DNA of 64,000 bases. Source: Cyanophora paradoxa. Its lineage: Eukaryota > Glaucocystophyceae > Cyanophorales > Cyanophoraceae. The notes below the pieces were generated by a model. The model was given only the letters and a program-made list of their open reading frames with translations, searched no databases and was not told the origin of the DNA. Position numbers and translations under genes: made by a program. This document shows positions 31,993 through 45,500 of this stretch, piece by piece (positions within the stretch are counted from its first letter, which is position 1; every line of letters starts with the position of its first letter). The stretch lies in NCBI GenBank assembly GCA_004431415.1, contig QPMI01000642.1:1-64000 (forward strand), written 5' to 3'.

Positions 31993-33540
31993 GGCGCGCC
32001 CCGGCACGCGCCGCGCCACTCCTTCTTTGAGAAGTCATCTGCTAGGGCTTAATAAAACTCGAACTCAGCCTAGTTTCTAATTCTTTTATAACTTGTACTT
32101 TCATCATACTAGCAGCCTACTAGATGAACGGACCGGGGCCTATTTCGGCCCTGCCCCGTGTGCGTTCATAAAATTTGTGGGCCGTCGTCGTCAGTGTGAG
32201 TCATCGATAAACTGTAAAAAACCCTTTTTTTCAATTGCATGTATTTGGCGAGATTCCGGATCCTTACCTGTATATACGTATGGACATGTGCATAGATAAA
32301 TTTAGCTTTTTTTCTCTAGTTTGTATTCATTATCGCGTGTTTATATGGTACTTGTGCACAAAGGCAGGTAGAAGATCTAGAGTACCCAGCTTAAGTTTTG
32401 CTTCGCTTTCAGGATCTTCCGATGATCTTTCCAACTTTAGTTCGGTGTTCCTGGCTCCCTGATCCAGTACTAGTTCTCGGCGCCCCTTCTTGCCCGTTGC
32501 ATACGGGCCTCGTAGGCATTCGTCTGCTGTCCTTGTCCCGATCCGGGGCCGAGGAAATCATCATGATCATGGCCCAGTGGCATGTGTATTGCGATCGCGA
32601 TCGAGCGCCGAATTCAAATATGAGTACTGGATCTTGTCATCACTTTAATTTCGAGTTCGAGCCTGCTGCGGATCCGCATGCAGCTGCAGCTTGCCAGGTT
32701 GCGCTGCCTCATTATAATTTGCAATTGGTGGCTAGCGCTGCGCATCATGATCATGCGCATGCAGCGCATGCAGATGCGCATCATCGATTTCCGCGGCATG
32801 GGCACGCGCAGCCTGGCAGATGTCGCCCCGCGCGCGCGGGACGTCGGAACGTTTTAACGTTAACGGGCGCCGGCGCCGGCCGCGCGGCGCGCGCCGCCCC
32901 CGGCCCGCGGCCGGCCCCGGCCGCGCGCGCCGGCCCGCGGCAACGTGCCGGCACGCGGCCGCGGCCGCGTGCTCTGCCTAGGCCTGCCCCGCGCGCCGTT
33001 GCGCATGCCTTTTCGACCTCCGAGTCTCCGACCGATCCGATCCGTGGCCGGATCCGTCGGGCCCTGCGCATGCCAGCTGCAGGCCTCAGCTGCAGGCCTC
33101 GCAGTCTAGTGAGTCGCAGAGCACAACGTACGTAATACACAAATTTAAAGACGATTTGATCAGGACTCAGTGATCAAGTTTTGATCAGGACATCTGACGC
33201 ACCGGTTCGACTCCCGACAGCAGCGATTAATATTCGGCGAAAGCTCGAGGGCGGCGGCCGTCGGCGGGCACTGGGATGCTCGCGCGCGCGGCCCTGCACG
33301 CCGGAGTCGCGGCCGGACGCGCACATGCGACGCGTTTCGGGTGCGTTTTCGCCGACAAACATGCGCTGCTGCATCTCAGGAACTGACGCTTTCGCCCGCG
33401 CAGCCGCCGGAGCGTATCTGCGTGGCTGCCGCCGCTACTGTGCGCGGCCGGCGCGCTGCCGCTCCGGGGTCTAGCTACTGGTGTCGACGTCACGACCCCC
33501 GGCCCCGCCCCGCGCGAGAGGGCGGCGCGGAGTGCGGAAT
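31993..33540. other. Intergenic region between the F-box and PPR genes
   Basis: The first part (32050-32400) is AT-richer and probably holds the 3' end of the F-box transcript (AATAAAAC near 32050). The middle has dense GCATGC, CATGATCATG and GCGCAT palindromic words (32640-32800) and an extreme CCGGCGCG block (32860-32990). A long open frame on the + strand here shows only low-complexity composition and is not supported. Confidence 0.45.
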
Positions 33541-36500
33541 CATCCGTCGGCCGCAGAGCGCGATACGCCGCCGCGCGGGAGGGCGGAGCGCCCAGCGCGA
33601 CGTCGGCCCCCGCTCAAAAGCGGACCCGCGCGTACTGGCCGGCTTCGAGGGAGGAGCCGCCGAAGCACATCCGAGCGACGAAAGACATCGACGCGCTGCT
33701 CAAGGTACGCCGCACGCCACCGCGCCGCGCCCCGAGCGCCCCCTCCGACCGGGCGCGCGCCAGGGCGGGGACGCGGCCGGCGCGCGGCGGCGGCTGGCTC
33801 AGCTGCGGGAGGATGGCGGCGCGCCCGATCTGACGCTCTACCGCATCCTCCTGCAGGCGCGCGCCGCCCGCCAGCCCGCCCGGCGCCGCGCCTCACGGGA
33901 CCGGCCGGCAGGGCCTCGCGGTGCGGGCGTGCCTGAGCGACGTCCTGGAGGTGCGTGGCTTTCGGTCGCACCCGCTGCTGCGGCTCCTTGTAATCCACCG
34001 CCCCCCTCCCTCCCCCCCTCCCCCGAAGGTCCTGCGCGTCGAAATGGCGCGGGACGGGCTCCGGCCCGACACCACCACCGCCAACCACGTCCTCATGGTA
34101 CCCCCCTGCCCCCGCCTCCCCCCCTCCCCCCGCGCCCCCCGCCGAGGGGGGAACAGGGCCTGGCGGAGGGGGAGGCGCGGCCGCTTGGCGTGCCTGCGGG
34201 GGACCTGGCGCTGCAGTTCCTGGGCTCCCTCGAGCCCGAGTTCGGGCCCGGGGCGGCGCCGGACGCGGCCAGCCACAACCTCGTCCTCGCGGTGCGCCCC
34301 GCGCCGCGCCGCCCCGCGCCCCAGCTCTGGAGCTCGCTCACTCTGCGCCCGCCCCGCCTCCGCCTCCGCCCGGCGCAGGCCTCCTTCAAGGCGGGGGACG
34401 TGGACGCCGCGATGGAGCGCTTCTGGGAGTTCCACCGGGAGGCCCGCAGCGGGCCCTACGCCTACACCTCCGCCGCCTCGGCCCGCCCCGCCCCGCCCCG
34501 CCCCGCCCCGGCCCGCCGCCGCTGACCTCGCCTGGCTGGCAGGCGCTGGGGAGGCGGGGGGAGTGGGGCCGGGCGGCGGCGGTGGCGGCCGCTGGGGCCG
34601 CCCGCTTCGCGGGGGCCGACGACGCCCTCCACCCCTACGTCGCCGCCTTCAAGGTCCGCCCCGCCCCTTTTCCGTCAGCGAGCCCCGCCCTCGCGAGCCC
34701 CCGGCGCCCCCCGCAGGGCCTCAAGCAGTGGGCGGGGGCGGCGCCCGACGCCGCGCCGCCGGCGGCGGCGGAAGCGGTTCGGGGGGTACTCCGATCCCTC
34801 GCGTCGGCGTGCCCGCGGCCCAGCGAAGCGATCGTCGACGCGGCCGTCGACGTGCGGCCCCGTACCCCCCACGCCCGTCGCCCCGCGCCCCTTCCGACGA
34901 TCCTGTACCCGCGCAGGCGATGGCGGCGGTCGCTGCGGACCGCGCGGCGGCGGCCGAGGCCGTCGAGTTTGCGCGGGTGCGTACCCCTGGCGGCGGGCGC
35001 TCCGGCAGCGTCCCCTGACGCCGTACCCCTCCGCAGTCGTCCGGACAGCCGTCTCTCTTCCAGTTCAAGAAGCTCGCGGAGGTGCTTGGGAGTACCTCCC
35101 CCCCCTGTCTCGCCCGCCGGGCTGATCCCCGCAGCACCTGCACCGGTGGGGCGGCGGGGGGTACGAGGACGCCGCGTGGCTCCTCGGCGCGATGCGCGAC
35201 GCCGGCGTGCGGCCTGATCGGCTGACCGCCAGCTACTTCACGGGGGTACCCGCACCCTGCAAATCTATCTCCCCCCCCCCCGTCGACGAGCCGCGCGTAC
35301 CCCCGCAGGCTCTCTGCGTTCAGAAGCGCCCCGACGACGCTGTTCGCATCCTCCGCGAGGCGCGCCCCGTACCCCTCCCGAGAGCGCGTACCCCCTCCGT
35401 CCCTGAACCCCCGGCGCAGCTCCGCGATTGGTGCCCCGACTCGGTCGCGACGCCGCGGGTCTACAATGCGATCGCCGACGTGCGCGCCCCTGTACCCCAC
35501 CCCCCGCCCCCAACTTCCCTGGCGGGGCCCTCACTTCCCCCCCCCCCAGGAATTCACTTCGGCCGGGCGCCTGTCGGAGGCCGCCGCGATCACAGTGGAG
35601 GGGGTACACGCCGGCGGCGTCGTGCCCCGGTACCGCTTCGTAGCCTCCCTCCTCCGGGTGCGCAGTACCCCCGGCTCCCTCTTCCCCCCGCCCTGAGGCG
35701 GCGCCCAGGCGCTGGTGAGCGCGGGGCGGGCGGACGAGGCGGTTGCGCTGGCGGCGGCGGCGGAGCAGAAGGGGCCCCCTGGGGGGGACGAGGAGACCGT
35801 TCGCGAGCACTTCGTCGCGATCCGGAGCGCCCTCGTCGAGGCGCGTACCCCCCCCCCCTGTCCTGTCCCGCTCCTTCCTGTCGATCTGATCCTTCCCGCC
35901 CCGCAGGCGTTGGCAAGAGCCGGGCAGGCCGAGGAGGCCCTCGCGGCCTTCCGGGCGCGGCCCGAGCGCGTCGGCTCCGACGCCGCTGCCCGCCTCCTCC
36001 GCGTGCGTAAGGGGGCGGGGGGCGGGGCGGGCTCTGCAGCTCACGGCGCGGGCGCAGGCGCTGGCGCAGGCCTCGCCGGCCCGCCCGGAGGCGCTTCTGG
36101 AGGTCCTGCGCGTCTCGGAGGCGGCCGGGCAGCCCGCCGCCAGCCGCCGCGCCGTCCGCGTGCGAATTTTACCCCGCCCCGCCCATCCCGTCTCTCGCTT
36201 CACGAGCACCGCCGCGCAGGAGGTGGTGGAGTCGCTGGTGCGGGCGGGGCGCGAGGCCGACGTGTGGGCGGCGGCGGGCGCGCTGCCGCCGGGCTCGCGC
36301 ACCGGCGGCCTGCTGCTGGCGTCCCTCGCCGAGGCGCTGCGGGAGACGGGGCGGCCCCGCGAGGCCGCCGAGGCGCTGCACGCGGCCCGCGGGGCCGGCA
36401 CCGGCCCCGGCCCCGCTCCCGACCCCGTCGAGGCTGTGCCCCGCGCCGGGCCCTCGGGCGCGGCCGCCGAGGCGGGCGGCGCGGCGCGGGAGAGGCGCGG

Positions 36501-39054
36501 GGCGGCGGGAGAGGGGCCCTCGGCCGCCCCGGCAGCCGAACCGTCCTCCGCACAGGCGCGGCCGCGGCCGCGGCCGACTCGGGCGGGGCCGCCGCCGCTC
36601 CCCCCCGAGCGCCCTCCGGCGGAGGGGCCGCCCCCGGAGGCGCCTCGGGCCTGCTTGGAGGGCGAGCGCGATCGCGAGGGGCCGGAGGGGCCGCCCCTTC
36701 CCCCGCTAAGCGCCGCAGAAGAAGAAGCCGTCAAGCTCTTCCAGGTGCTCTCCTTTTAAGAGAGGGCTCGGCCCCCGCGCCGCCGAACGCCCGCGCAGGA
36801 GGCGATGTCTCGCGCCGGAAAGGGCCCCGCGGTGCGCCGCCCCGCTCTCCCCGCCCCCCCTTCCTCCTCGTCCGACCCCCGTTCTCGCCCAGGCGGCGGT
36901 GGCGGCCCTGGCGGGCTCCGGCCTGCCCCTCCCCCGCATCTCCGCCCTCGTCAACTCCACCCTCGAGGTGCCCGTACCCCCCCTTTCCCCCTCCTCCCCC
37001 CTTCCCACCTAACGGGGGCAGGCGTTGCTGCGGGGCCGGCGCTACGTGCACGCGACGGCTCTCTGCCGGCGCCTGCGCGAGGCCGGGCTCCTCCCGGACC
37101 CCGGTACCCCCCTGCCCCCCGCGCCCCCCGGCGAGCCCGGCTGGGACTTCGCGGGTACCCTGGTGGCTCTGGGCGGCGCCCTGGGGCACGCGCACGTGGC
37201 GAAGCACTTCGCCCTCGTCGCGGCGCCCCTCTGCGCCCTCCCCGAGTCCCCTGCTCTCAACCGCGCCCTCCGGGTACGCCGTTTTTCTGTTGGGGGGTAC
37301 GTGCTCTGATCATAAGTTTTCTCTCAGGTACTGCTGTCCCCCCGGGGAGGGGCGGACCCAAACGCGCTGTACGCCGCCCTGCGGCGCGCGGGCGCCGCCC
37401 CCGACTCCCGCGTACTCTCCCTCATCGTCACGGTAGCCCCCCCCCCCCCCCCCCCCCCCCCGGGTCCTCGTCAGCCCCTTACCGGCGGGCAGACTCTGGT
37501 GGAGGCGAGGCGGGCGGGGGAGGCGGCGGGGCTGGCCGTCTCGGCCCTCTCCGACGGCGCTGACCTCCCCAGCGACACCCTGCAGTCCCTCGCCACGGTT
37601 AGGCCCCGAAATAACGCACCCCGCGCCCGACTTCACACGCTGTCCGCGGCAGGCGCTGGGCCCCGCTCGGCCCCCGCTCGCCGCGGGGCCGGCGCCGGCC
37701 CCGTCCGCCTCGGCCGCCTGCGCGCTGCTGGAGGCGGCGGCGGCGGGGCTGGCGCGGCGGGGGCGGGCGGACGAGGCGCGGGCCGCCCTCGCGCGCTCCG
37801 CCGAGGTCGCCGGCCGCCCCGCCGGCCCCGCCGCCTACTCGGCCCTCATGCAGGCCCGCCCCGCCCCGCCCCGCCCCGCCCCGCCCTCGCCCAGGGCCCT
37901 CGGGCTCGTCCTAAGGGGCCGCAGGGCTTCCTGGAGAGCCCGGGCCCCGATGGCCCCGCGCGGGCGCGCGAGGTCCTCGACGAGATGCGCGCGGCGGGGG
38001 TGGCCCCCACCGCCGCCGCCTACTCCCAGCTCGTCACGGTAGCCCTCCCTCCCGTCCTCTCCGCCCCACCGCCCCCCGACGCGCGGCAGGGGTGCGCCCG
38101 GCGGGGCGCGCTGGCGGAGGCGGAGTCGGCGTACGAGAAAATGGTCGCGGCGGGACTCGAGCCCGCGGAGCGGGCGACGGGGGCCCTGGTGGAGGCCCTC
38201 GGCGCCGCGGGGCGCCACGAGGCCGCCCTCGCCGCCTTCCGCCGCGCTCAGGCGCGCCGGCCCCCGCGCGCCCCTCTAACCCTCCGGTGCGATGTTGAGG
38301 GGGCTGCGCGCAGGAGGCCCGGTGGCCGGCGGGCCCCGCCCTCTACCAGTCCGTCGTCTTCGTGCGCCCAGCCTGCCTCTCCGACTCTTTCGGCGCTTCT
38401 TGACCGGGGGAGCGCGCAGGCGCTGGTGCGGGCGCGGCGGGAGGAGGAGGCGCGGGCGGTGGCCGCCGAAATGGGCCCCGCGGGGCTCGAGCCCACGCGC
38501 GCCACCCGCAGGGCCCTCGCCCCCGTGCGCGCCCGAGCACCCCCGCCGTCGCCGCCTCGCCCGCGTCCGCCCCTGCCGACGGAGGTGCAGGCGGGGCGCC
38601 CCGCGGCGGCGGCGGCGACCCTTCTTGAGGCGGCGCGGGCGGCCGGGGCGCGGCCCGGCCCCGCCCTGGTCGGTAACACCGTCGCCAGGGCGCGCCCCGG
38701 CGCCCTTTCTTTTGCCGGCGCCCCCGCAACTTTCTGAGCGGCGCGGGCAGGTCGAGGCCGGCGCCGGCCTGCTGGACGTGGCCCTCGCTGTGGCCGCCTC
38801 CGCCGCCGCGCAGGCACGCCGCCCCGCCCCTGCTCTCCAAAGCCCGCGCACCGATCGCGAGGACCGAGGTTCGAGCGCAGGGCGGGGCCTCGCGACCGGC
38901 CGGCCCCGCGGCGGCGGCGGCGGCGGCGGCGGCAGCAGCGGCGGCGGCGGACGAAGAGGCCGCTCGCGATCGGGAGGCCGAGGGGTACCAGAACCTGCCG
39001 CGGGCCCGTCCCGCCGGCGCCTCCCCCGCGCGCCATGCTGTATATCCCCGGTAA
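33541..39054 (+). CDS. Pentatricopeptide repeat (PPR) protein, about one repeat per exon
   Basis: Many short exons encode PPR-like helical pairs, for example LAQLREDGGAPDLTLYRILL (33764-33856), VLRVEMARDGLRPDTTTANH (34029-34097), EVLDEMRAAGVAPTAAAYSQ (about 37970-38035) and SAYEKMVAAGLEPAERATGA (about 38125-38195). Early introns are 59, 55 and 78 nt, mostly GT-AG with some GCGCGC or GCCCGC starts, and many contain GTACCCCC. The last exon has an Ala run and ends at the TAA at 39052-39054. PPR proteins bind organellar RNA base by base and act in processing, editing or stability in plastids or mitochondria. The first exon is open upstream of 33704 and its ATG is uncertain, so the start and targeting peptide are not defined. 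Exon boundaries between about 35,000 and 37,500 are poorly resolved. Confidence 0.6.
37437..37461 (+). repeat. 25-base C run in a PPR intron
   Basis: Uninterrupted run of 25 C directly after the donor-side word GTAG. One of four such G/C runs of 25-27 bases in the window. Confidence 0.9.
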
Positions 39055-39513
39055 TCATGACTCAGCGATCGATCGCGCGATCGCCTCGAAAAAACAATAA
39101 ACTTCTTTGCAAACACCCTTGGCCACGGCGATCTCCAGATGAGAAAAAACAATGTTGTCGATCTTTGCTTTGCTGACCAGTAGCCAGTAGCCGCGTTGAT
39201 ATGAGGAAACTACACCACCGTCAACATCGCCGCCGTCTGCGTCAACACGCGCCTGGAGCCCGGAAGCCCTGGCTTCGCCGCTCTAGCTATAGCCTGAGAA
39301 CGTGGCTTCGAAATTCATGAGCCCAATATTGATGCTTGTCGACTAGTACTGAATTCCTATCAAAGTATCTTAGCTTGCATACGCTTTGATCATGAATGCT
39401 TTGGGATTACTTCGAATTCATATGCTCTTACTTCGGGGGGGGGGGGGGGGGGGGGGGGGGGCCAACTCAATCCTCGGCCCTCGTCAGCGTCGCCATCGGC
39501 CCCGGTCGCGAGC
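39055..39513. other. Intergenic region between convergent PPR and kinase genes
   Basis: This holds both 3' ends. There is an AATAAA at about 39095-39102 on the + strand that could serve the PPR transcript. A 27-base G run lies at 39435-39461. No gene is seen. Confidence 0.5.
39435..39461 (+). repeat. 27-base G run
   Basis: Uninterrupted G run in the gap between two convergent genes; it could form a G-quadruplex and stop polymerases. Confidence 0.9.
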
Positions 39514-42500
39514 CTATAGCGGCGTGGTCGGGAGGCTGGCCCCCGACACGCACGCGTGCGGCCCGAGCCCCGAGCCCGAGCCCTGGGCGCCTGCAGGAGC
39601 TCCGACGTCTCCGGCGCGCAGCCGCTGCCCCGGCTCCCGCTCCCGGCGCTCCCGCAGGCGCTGCGCCGCGGCCGCGAGCGCCGCCTGCAGCTCCCCCGCC
39701 CGCACCGGCTTCTGCGGCCGCATGCGAATAACCGAGCCAGCTGGGTACAAGCTGAAAGCACGAGGCTTCAAGGTCGCACGGCGAGGAAGGCGTCGTAGCC
39801 GGCGTCCGCGCACTCCCGGCGGTCGTGGGCGCCCACGTTGGCGGAGAGGGCGATGGCGTAGGGGACGCGCCCCGCCGGCAGTTCCGCCCGCATCCGCCGC
39901 AGCGACTCCAGCCCGTCCATCTCCGGCACTGAGGGGAGCGAACCCAGGTCAGATCAGATCACATCAGATCAGATCAGGTCGAATCAGGTCGAGCTCGGCG
40001 CACTCATGATGTCGGAGAGGAGTACGTCGAAGGGGCGGCCGGCCGAGCCCGGCCCCTCTTCGTCATCGCGGGCGGCGGCGGCGGCGCGGGCGGCCTCGAG
40101 GGCGCGGCGGCCGTCGGGGGCGTGGGCGACGTCGCCGTAGCCGAGCTTCCGCAGCTGCATCGCCACGATCCTCGCGTTCGTCTGCGCGGCGGCGGGGTTG
40201 GCGTCAGCCGCGGCCGGCAGATCCAGGGCCGACGTCCTGCGCGATAGAAAACTACTAGTACTAAAGAAAGTCGAAAGTCGGTTTCGAAGGGCGGGCCAGG
40301 CTAGGGGCGACGCGCCGGCGTGTCCTCCGCGAAGAGGATCCTCGGCCGGAACTCGGCGGCCGCCCCAGAATCGGGGCCCTCGGTCGGCGCCGCCGGCCGC
40401 GGCCCGTTGGGCGCCCCTCGAGCTCCCTCGACGCCGAATCCGCCGCCGACGCCGCCGCCGACGCCGACGCCGGCCTGCTTCCCCTCCGGCGCCGCCGCTG
40501 GGCGTGGGCTCGAGCTTTCGGTCGACCCCGGCTCCACCGTCGGCGCGGCGGGGGCGGGAGAGCTCGGGGCGGCCCCCGCCGCCGCGCCGGACCCGGGTCC
40601 ACTTTCGCGCTCCCGCACCGCTTCTGCGCACGAATGAGATCGTGAGAAGGCGGTCTGGAGGGGCGGGGGCGCGTGCGCGCCGGCGAGGGTCGCGTGGAGG
40701 ACGGACTCGGCGACGGGCATCCGCAGCGAGCGGACGCGCGCCCGCCCGTGCGCTGCGCCGAGGGCGAGGGGGAGGGTGAGCCTGAGGGTGCAGCTCGATT
40801 AATCCGAGTGGGCCGAAGGACGAACGGGGCTCGATCTGGAGGGAAGCGCGCAGGAGGAGGAGGGCCGGCGGGGCGCAGGCGCCCCCGCCCCCGCCGGGCG
40901 CCTCGGCTGCCGCCCGGGCGAGCTCCGCCAGCGCATCGTCGACGAAGCCGGCGAGCGCCTGCCGCGAAAGGCTCACCGTCAGCGCTGGTCATGAATTCCT
41001 CGGAGAAGATCGTCGAGAGCAGCGGACCTCGGGGGGCAGCGCGGAGGGCATGAAGAGGGCGACGGCGGCGAGGAGGGGGCCCCGCCCCGCCTCCACCTCC
41101 CCCCGCACCGCCTGCGCGAAGAAGCCTCGACGGGCCGGGACGGCCCGAAGCGAGCGGGCGGGCGGACCTCGAGGACGGCCTGGGGCCGGCGAGCGTGCAG
41201 GACGCGCATGCCCCAGCGCTCCGCGTCGCCCGCCAGCGTCCGGCCCCACACCTCTGCCCCGCGCCCGACGCTCGCGTCAGTGGCGGCGGAGCGGAGGCCG
41301 GCGCAGCGGCGGGGGAGGGGGCGGGGCGGGCGCACCCTCGTCGAAGGCGGCGAGGAGGGTCTTCCCGCGGAGGAGCGGGTCCGGCACCAGCGGCCCCTTC
41401 TGCGCCGCCGCTCACCATCAGATATCGATATATTTATTTACGAAGAACCGAATCGAAGGGGCGCACGAGGCCGCGGTCGATGGCGCGCGCGTCGGCTGGT
41501 GAGAGCACCGCCGCCCGGAACGTCACCGCGAAGGTCGAGCCTGCCAGGCGGGTCAGGCGCGTGAATCCGGAGAGGCGGGGGACCCGGAGGCACCGGTGCC
41601 AGGGGTGGAGACGACGGCGATCTCGCCGTCGAGGGCGCGGGCGATGCCCTGCGAGATGTACAGCCCCAGGCCCGTCCCTGCCCCCGCGCGTACGGTCCCG
41701 TGAGACATGCAAGTCGCGCAGAGGCGAGGGGCGGCCCGGCGGAGGCGGACCCGGGTGGCGGCGGGCCTTGGAGGTGTCGAGCTGCCCGAAGAACTCGAAG
41801 AGGCGCCGCTGCTGATCCGCGGGGATCCCGCACCCCGTGTCTGCCCCCGCACGCGTCGACCCAGGCGGCCCTCGAGTACGAACGGTTCGGCGGGGCGGAC
41901 CGGTGACGGCGATGCGGAAGAGGTGGCGGCCGGCGGGGTCGGGGCAGCCGCCCGCCTCCACCTCCACCACGATACGGCCCTCGTCCGCGAACTTCGCCGA
42001 GTCTGCACATTCGCGCGCGCAACTTGAAGCCGAAAGCGCGCGGGGGAGGGCAGCGCGAACTCGAGCTAGACCCGCGGGCCGCGGCCGGTGCGGAGCTATT
42101 TATTTCGAATTTGAATAAAAACATTTGCGCACTGCCGATGAGGTTGACCACCACCTGCGCGGGCGCGCGGAGAGAAAGCGGTGAGGAGGAGAGAAACGAG
42201 AGCGCGAAAATGGTTTAATTTGCGAAATTCAATCGAATTGTAAGCAGCATCTGAACTACTTTTGCTTGGGGGCGCGTCCTGCTTCCGTCGGGGGCGGACC
42301 TGGCGGAGGCGGCCCCTGTCGGAGACAATGAAGCGCGGGAAGTCCCACTCCAGCTGCGCGCGCGAGGCCGCAAACTCGTTCAGTTTGAATTTCTAGTCGA
42401 AGTCCGGCGGGCCCGGGGAGGCGCCGGAGGCGGCGCGAGATCGCACCGCGAGCTGCAGGACGATGCCCTTCTGTGCCGTCACCTGCGCCCTTGCGCTGAG

Positions 42501-45500
42501 CGGGGGCGGGGCGGGGCGGCGGGCGGGGGCGGGGCGCGCCGGCCACATGACGTCGACGACCTCTTCGAGGCAGGCGCGGAGGCACATCGGGGCGGGCGCC
42601 ACGCGCACCGCCCCGCCCCGCTCCAGCACCGACGCGTCCAGCACCTGAGCAGCCGAGCAGAGTCGGAAGAGGGGGCCGGGAGCGGGGCGGGGGCGGGCCG
42701 GGCGGGCGGGGGCGACCTCGCCGACGAGGTCGACGAGGGCCTGGCCCGAGGCCCGCGCCATCATCAGGTACTCCCGCTGCGTATGCGCCCGGTGAGCTGC
42801 GCACAGACGCCGCCCCGTCTGCAGCGGAGACGCGACGGGCCTGGAAGGGGGAGAGGGGCGTGTCGAGGAGGAGGTCCGTGATGCCCACCACCTGCCCCCG
42901 CCTAAGAGACGCGGGGGGCGGCGTCGGCGGCGGCGGGGCGCGCACGGCCTGCATGGGCGTCCGGAGCTCGTGCGTGACCACTGCGCCGGGCTTTAAATGA
43001 AATCTATTCGAAGTCGGAAATTCGGGAAATCGGGCAGGACGGGCGGACCGGAGAGGAAGTCGGACTTGGCGCGGGCGGCCTGCTGCGCCTGCTGCACGAG
43101 CCGCGCCTGCCCCAGCGCGATCCCGACGGCCTGCGCGCCAAGCCGTGCTCGGCTCAGCTGCCGGCGCCGGCGGGTAGGCGGGCGGGGCACCTGGCAGACG
43201 TCCTCGAAGAGGGCGACGTCCTCGGGGCAGAGGCGGCAGGCGCGCCCCGGCTCCTGCCAGTGCACCGAGACCTGTCGCCGGCGCCGGCGCCGGTGAGGGC
43301 CGAGCCGGGGAGCAAGGCCCCCGCGGTGGCGCACGAGGCCGTTGACGCGGCCGCCGGCGGAGGTGGCCTTGAGGAGGCAGGAGCGGAAGCAGAAGCGGCG
43401 GGTGAGCTCCAGCACGCCCTCGTCGGCGAGGCCGCCCGGGCGCGCCGAGGCCTCCCCCGCCCACGCCTGCGCCTCCTCCAGGTCCGCCACCGCGTACGTC
43501 GCCCGGCTCCGCGCCGCCGCCTGCGCGCCCGAATCGCAAGGCCGCGCACGTGCGCGGGCGAGCCAATTGGAAGGGCGGGGGCGAGGGCGGACCCGGACGC
43601 GGTGGAGGACGGCGGCGAGCTTCGGGTCGGGCACGTGGACGGCCTCCTCCTTGTCCGCCTCCACGATCGTCATGCCCCCGACATTCAGGACCTCGATGAT
43701 TGAAGCAAGGGTCGTCGCAGCGTTGTGCGGTTCGGTCAGCGGCTTATGCGCGCTCGAAGAGGCCGGATGGACTTACATCGATGTCCTCGATGGCGCCGTC
43801 GAGGGTGAGGATGCAGGCGGTGTCGGCGCCCAGCGCCTCCCGCAGCCGGTGCGCCGTGCTCTCCACGCTGCACGCGGTCGCAGTACTAGTGTCGGCGAAG
43901 AGGTTTTGTTGGCGTGCGCGACAGCGAGGCCTAGGCGCACATCTTGTCGGGGCTGAGCGTGTTGCGGATCTCGGCCGTCATCGAGCGGAGCAGGTTGGAG
44001 CGCGCGAGCTGCGCGGCGGGCCGGGGTGCAGCTCAGGGGGGCGCATCCGCAAAGCTCGTCGGCAGTTGACAGGGCGCGCCTCGGCCTGCAGCATGCGGTT
44101 CTTCTCGTTGTTGGCCAGCAGCAGCTGCTCCTGCCCCAGCGCGTGCCCGATGCTGTCGCAGAGCGACTGCGAGACGGTCAGCGCGATCGCGGGCTCGGGC
44201 TTTGCTCGAGCTCGGAAGCGCGCGAGTGGCGGGCGCGCCTCGAAGACGGCGAGCTCGTGCTCGGAGGTGGCCCGCCCGTCCGCCCAGCCCGCCGTCACCA
44301 ACCCCGTCACGCTCCCGCCCCACTGCACCGCGCGCGCTCTTCATCACCACGTGCACGCGCACTCCGCGGTGCGGTCGCAGCTTCGAGGTCTAGATCCGAT
44401 CCGATAAAAAGAGGCACCTCGGTGGCGCGGGACATTCCGGACCGCATCTGGAACTCCTGGATCGAGCTCGAGAGGCACTCCTTCGCTTCCTGATCATGAT
44501 CATGAGGCGGCGCGAGCTGCTTCAGAAGCCGCCGCGAGGCCGGCATCGGCAACGGAGCGGGCCGGGGTGCGCACGGGGCCCTCGCCCGGCCCGCCCCCGT
44601 CGAACTCCGGCAGGAACGAGCTCCAGTCCTTAGAGCGAAATTAAAGCGTCAGCCGCGCGATGGAAATGTCGATTCGATTACGTATACAAAATGGACGCAC
44701 GCGGCGGAAGAAGGTCCGCACGGGTCGCCGGCAGATATTCTAATCCGGCACGAGTCACCGCACGAGCTCGAGAGCGAATTAAATCCAGCACGACGCGGGA
44801 TTGAAGGGCGCACGTGGAGGCGGTAGTTGAGCGCGGCCGAGTTCTGCGGCGGCGTCTCCTCCGACGGCAGGCCCCCCCTCAGCACCGTCACCTGCGCGAC
44901 GGCCGTCTGAGGGAACGCTGAATGAGGTGAGGCTTGAGATCCGGCGCGGACCCGGATCTCCCCGGGGCCCCCGAACGCCGGCTCCTGCTCGGGCGGCGAG
45001 AGCGGGAGGGCCCGCACGGAGACCATGTCGCAGTCCAGCAGCCTCTGCGAAGGCGCCGACGCGCGCGCAACACTCGTGATCAGCAAAGAGAGCGCTAGCG
45101 GATCTCCGTCGGCGTCGACATGGGCATCGCGGGCGGGTCGGACCTGGATTCGGGGGGCCGTGTCGCGGAGGATCTCGCGGACTGACTGCTTCGAGCGGAT
45201 CCCCACGGCGATGTCGCGCAGCAGCGCCTGCGAGAAATTCGAAATTCTGGAATTTTGAATTTCCAATCTGCGAGAAAAGCGCACCTCGGACCTCAGGCGC
45301 CGCTCCAGTGACGCCGTGCGCTCGGCGTGCTGCAATAACGCGTCAGCAGTTCTTCGCCGTGACCACTTCGAGATGGCGGATATTAATCGCCACTGCTGCG
45401 AGCGCGCACCTCCGCCTCGAGCTCCGCGTTCTTCGTCTCGAGGTCCTGCAGCATCTTCGTCTGGCCGATGGCGAACCCCACGCAGTCCGTCACCGACTGC

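Noticed and set aside
30376-32019. 547-residue open frame antisense to the F-box gene
   Set aside because: It is the shadow of a GC-rich coding strand; its product is Arg/Gly/Ala low complexity while the + strand gives spliced F-box and LRR features.
32398-33135. 245-residue open frame between the F-box and PPR genes
   Set aside because: His/Ala/Arg/Pro low-complexity composition derived from palindromic GC-rich spacer; no domain or splice support.
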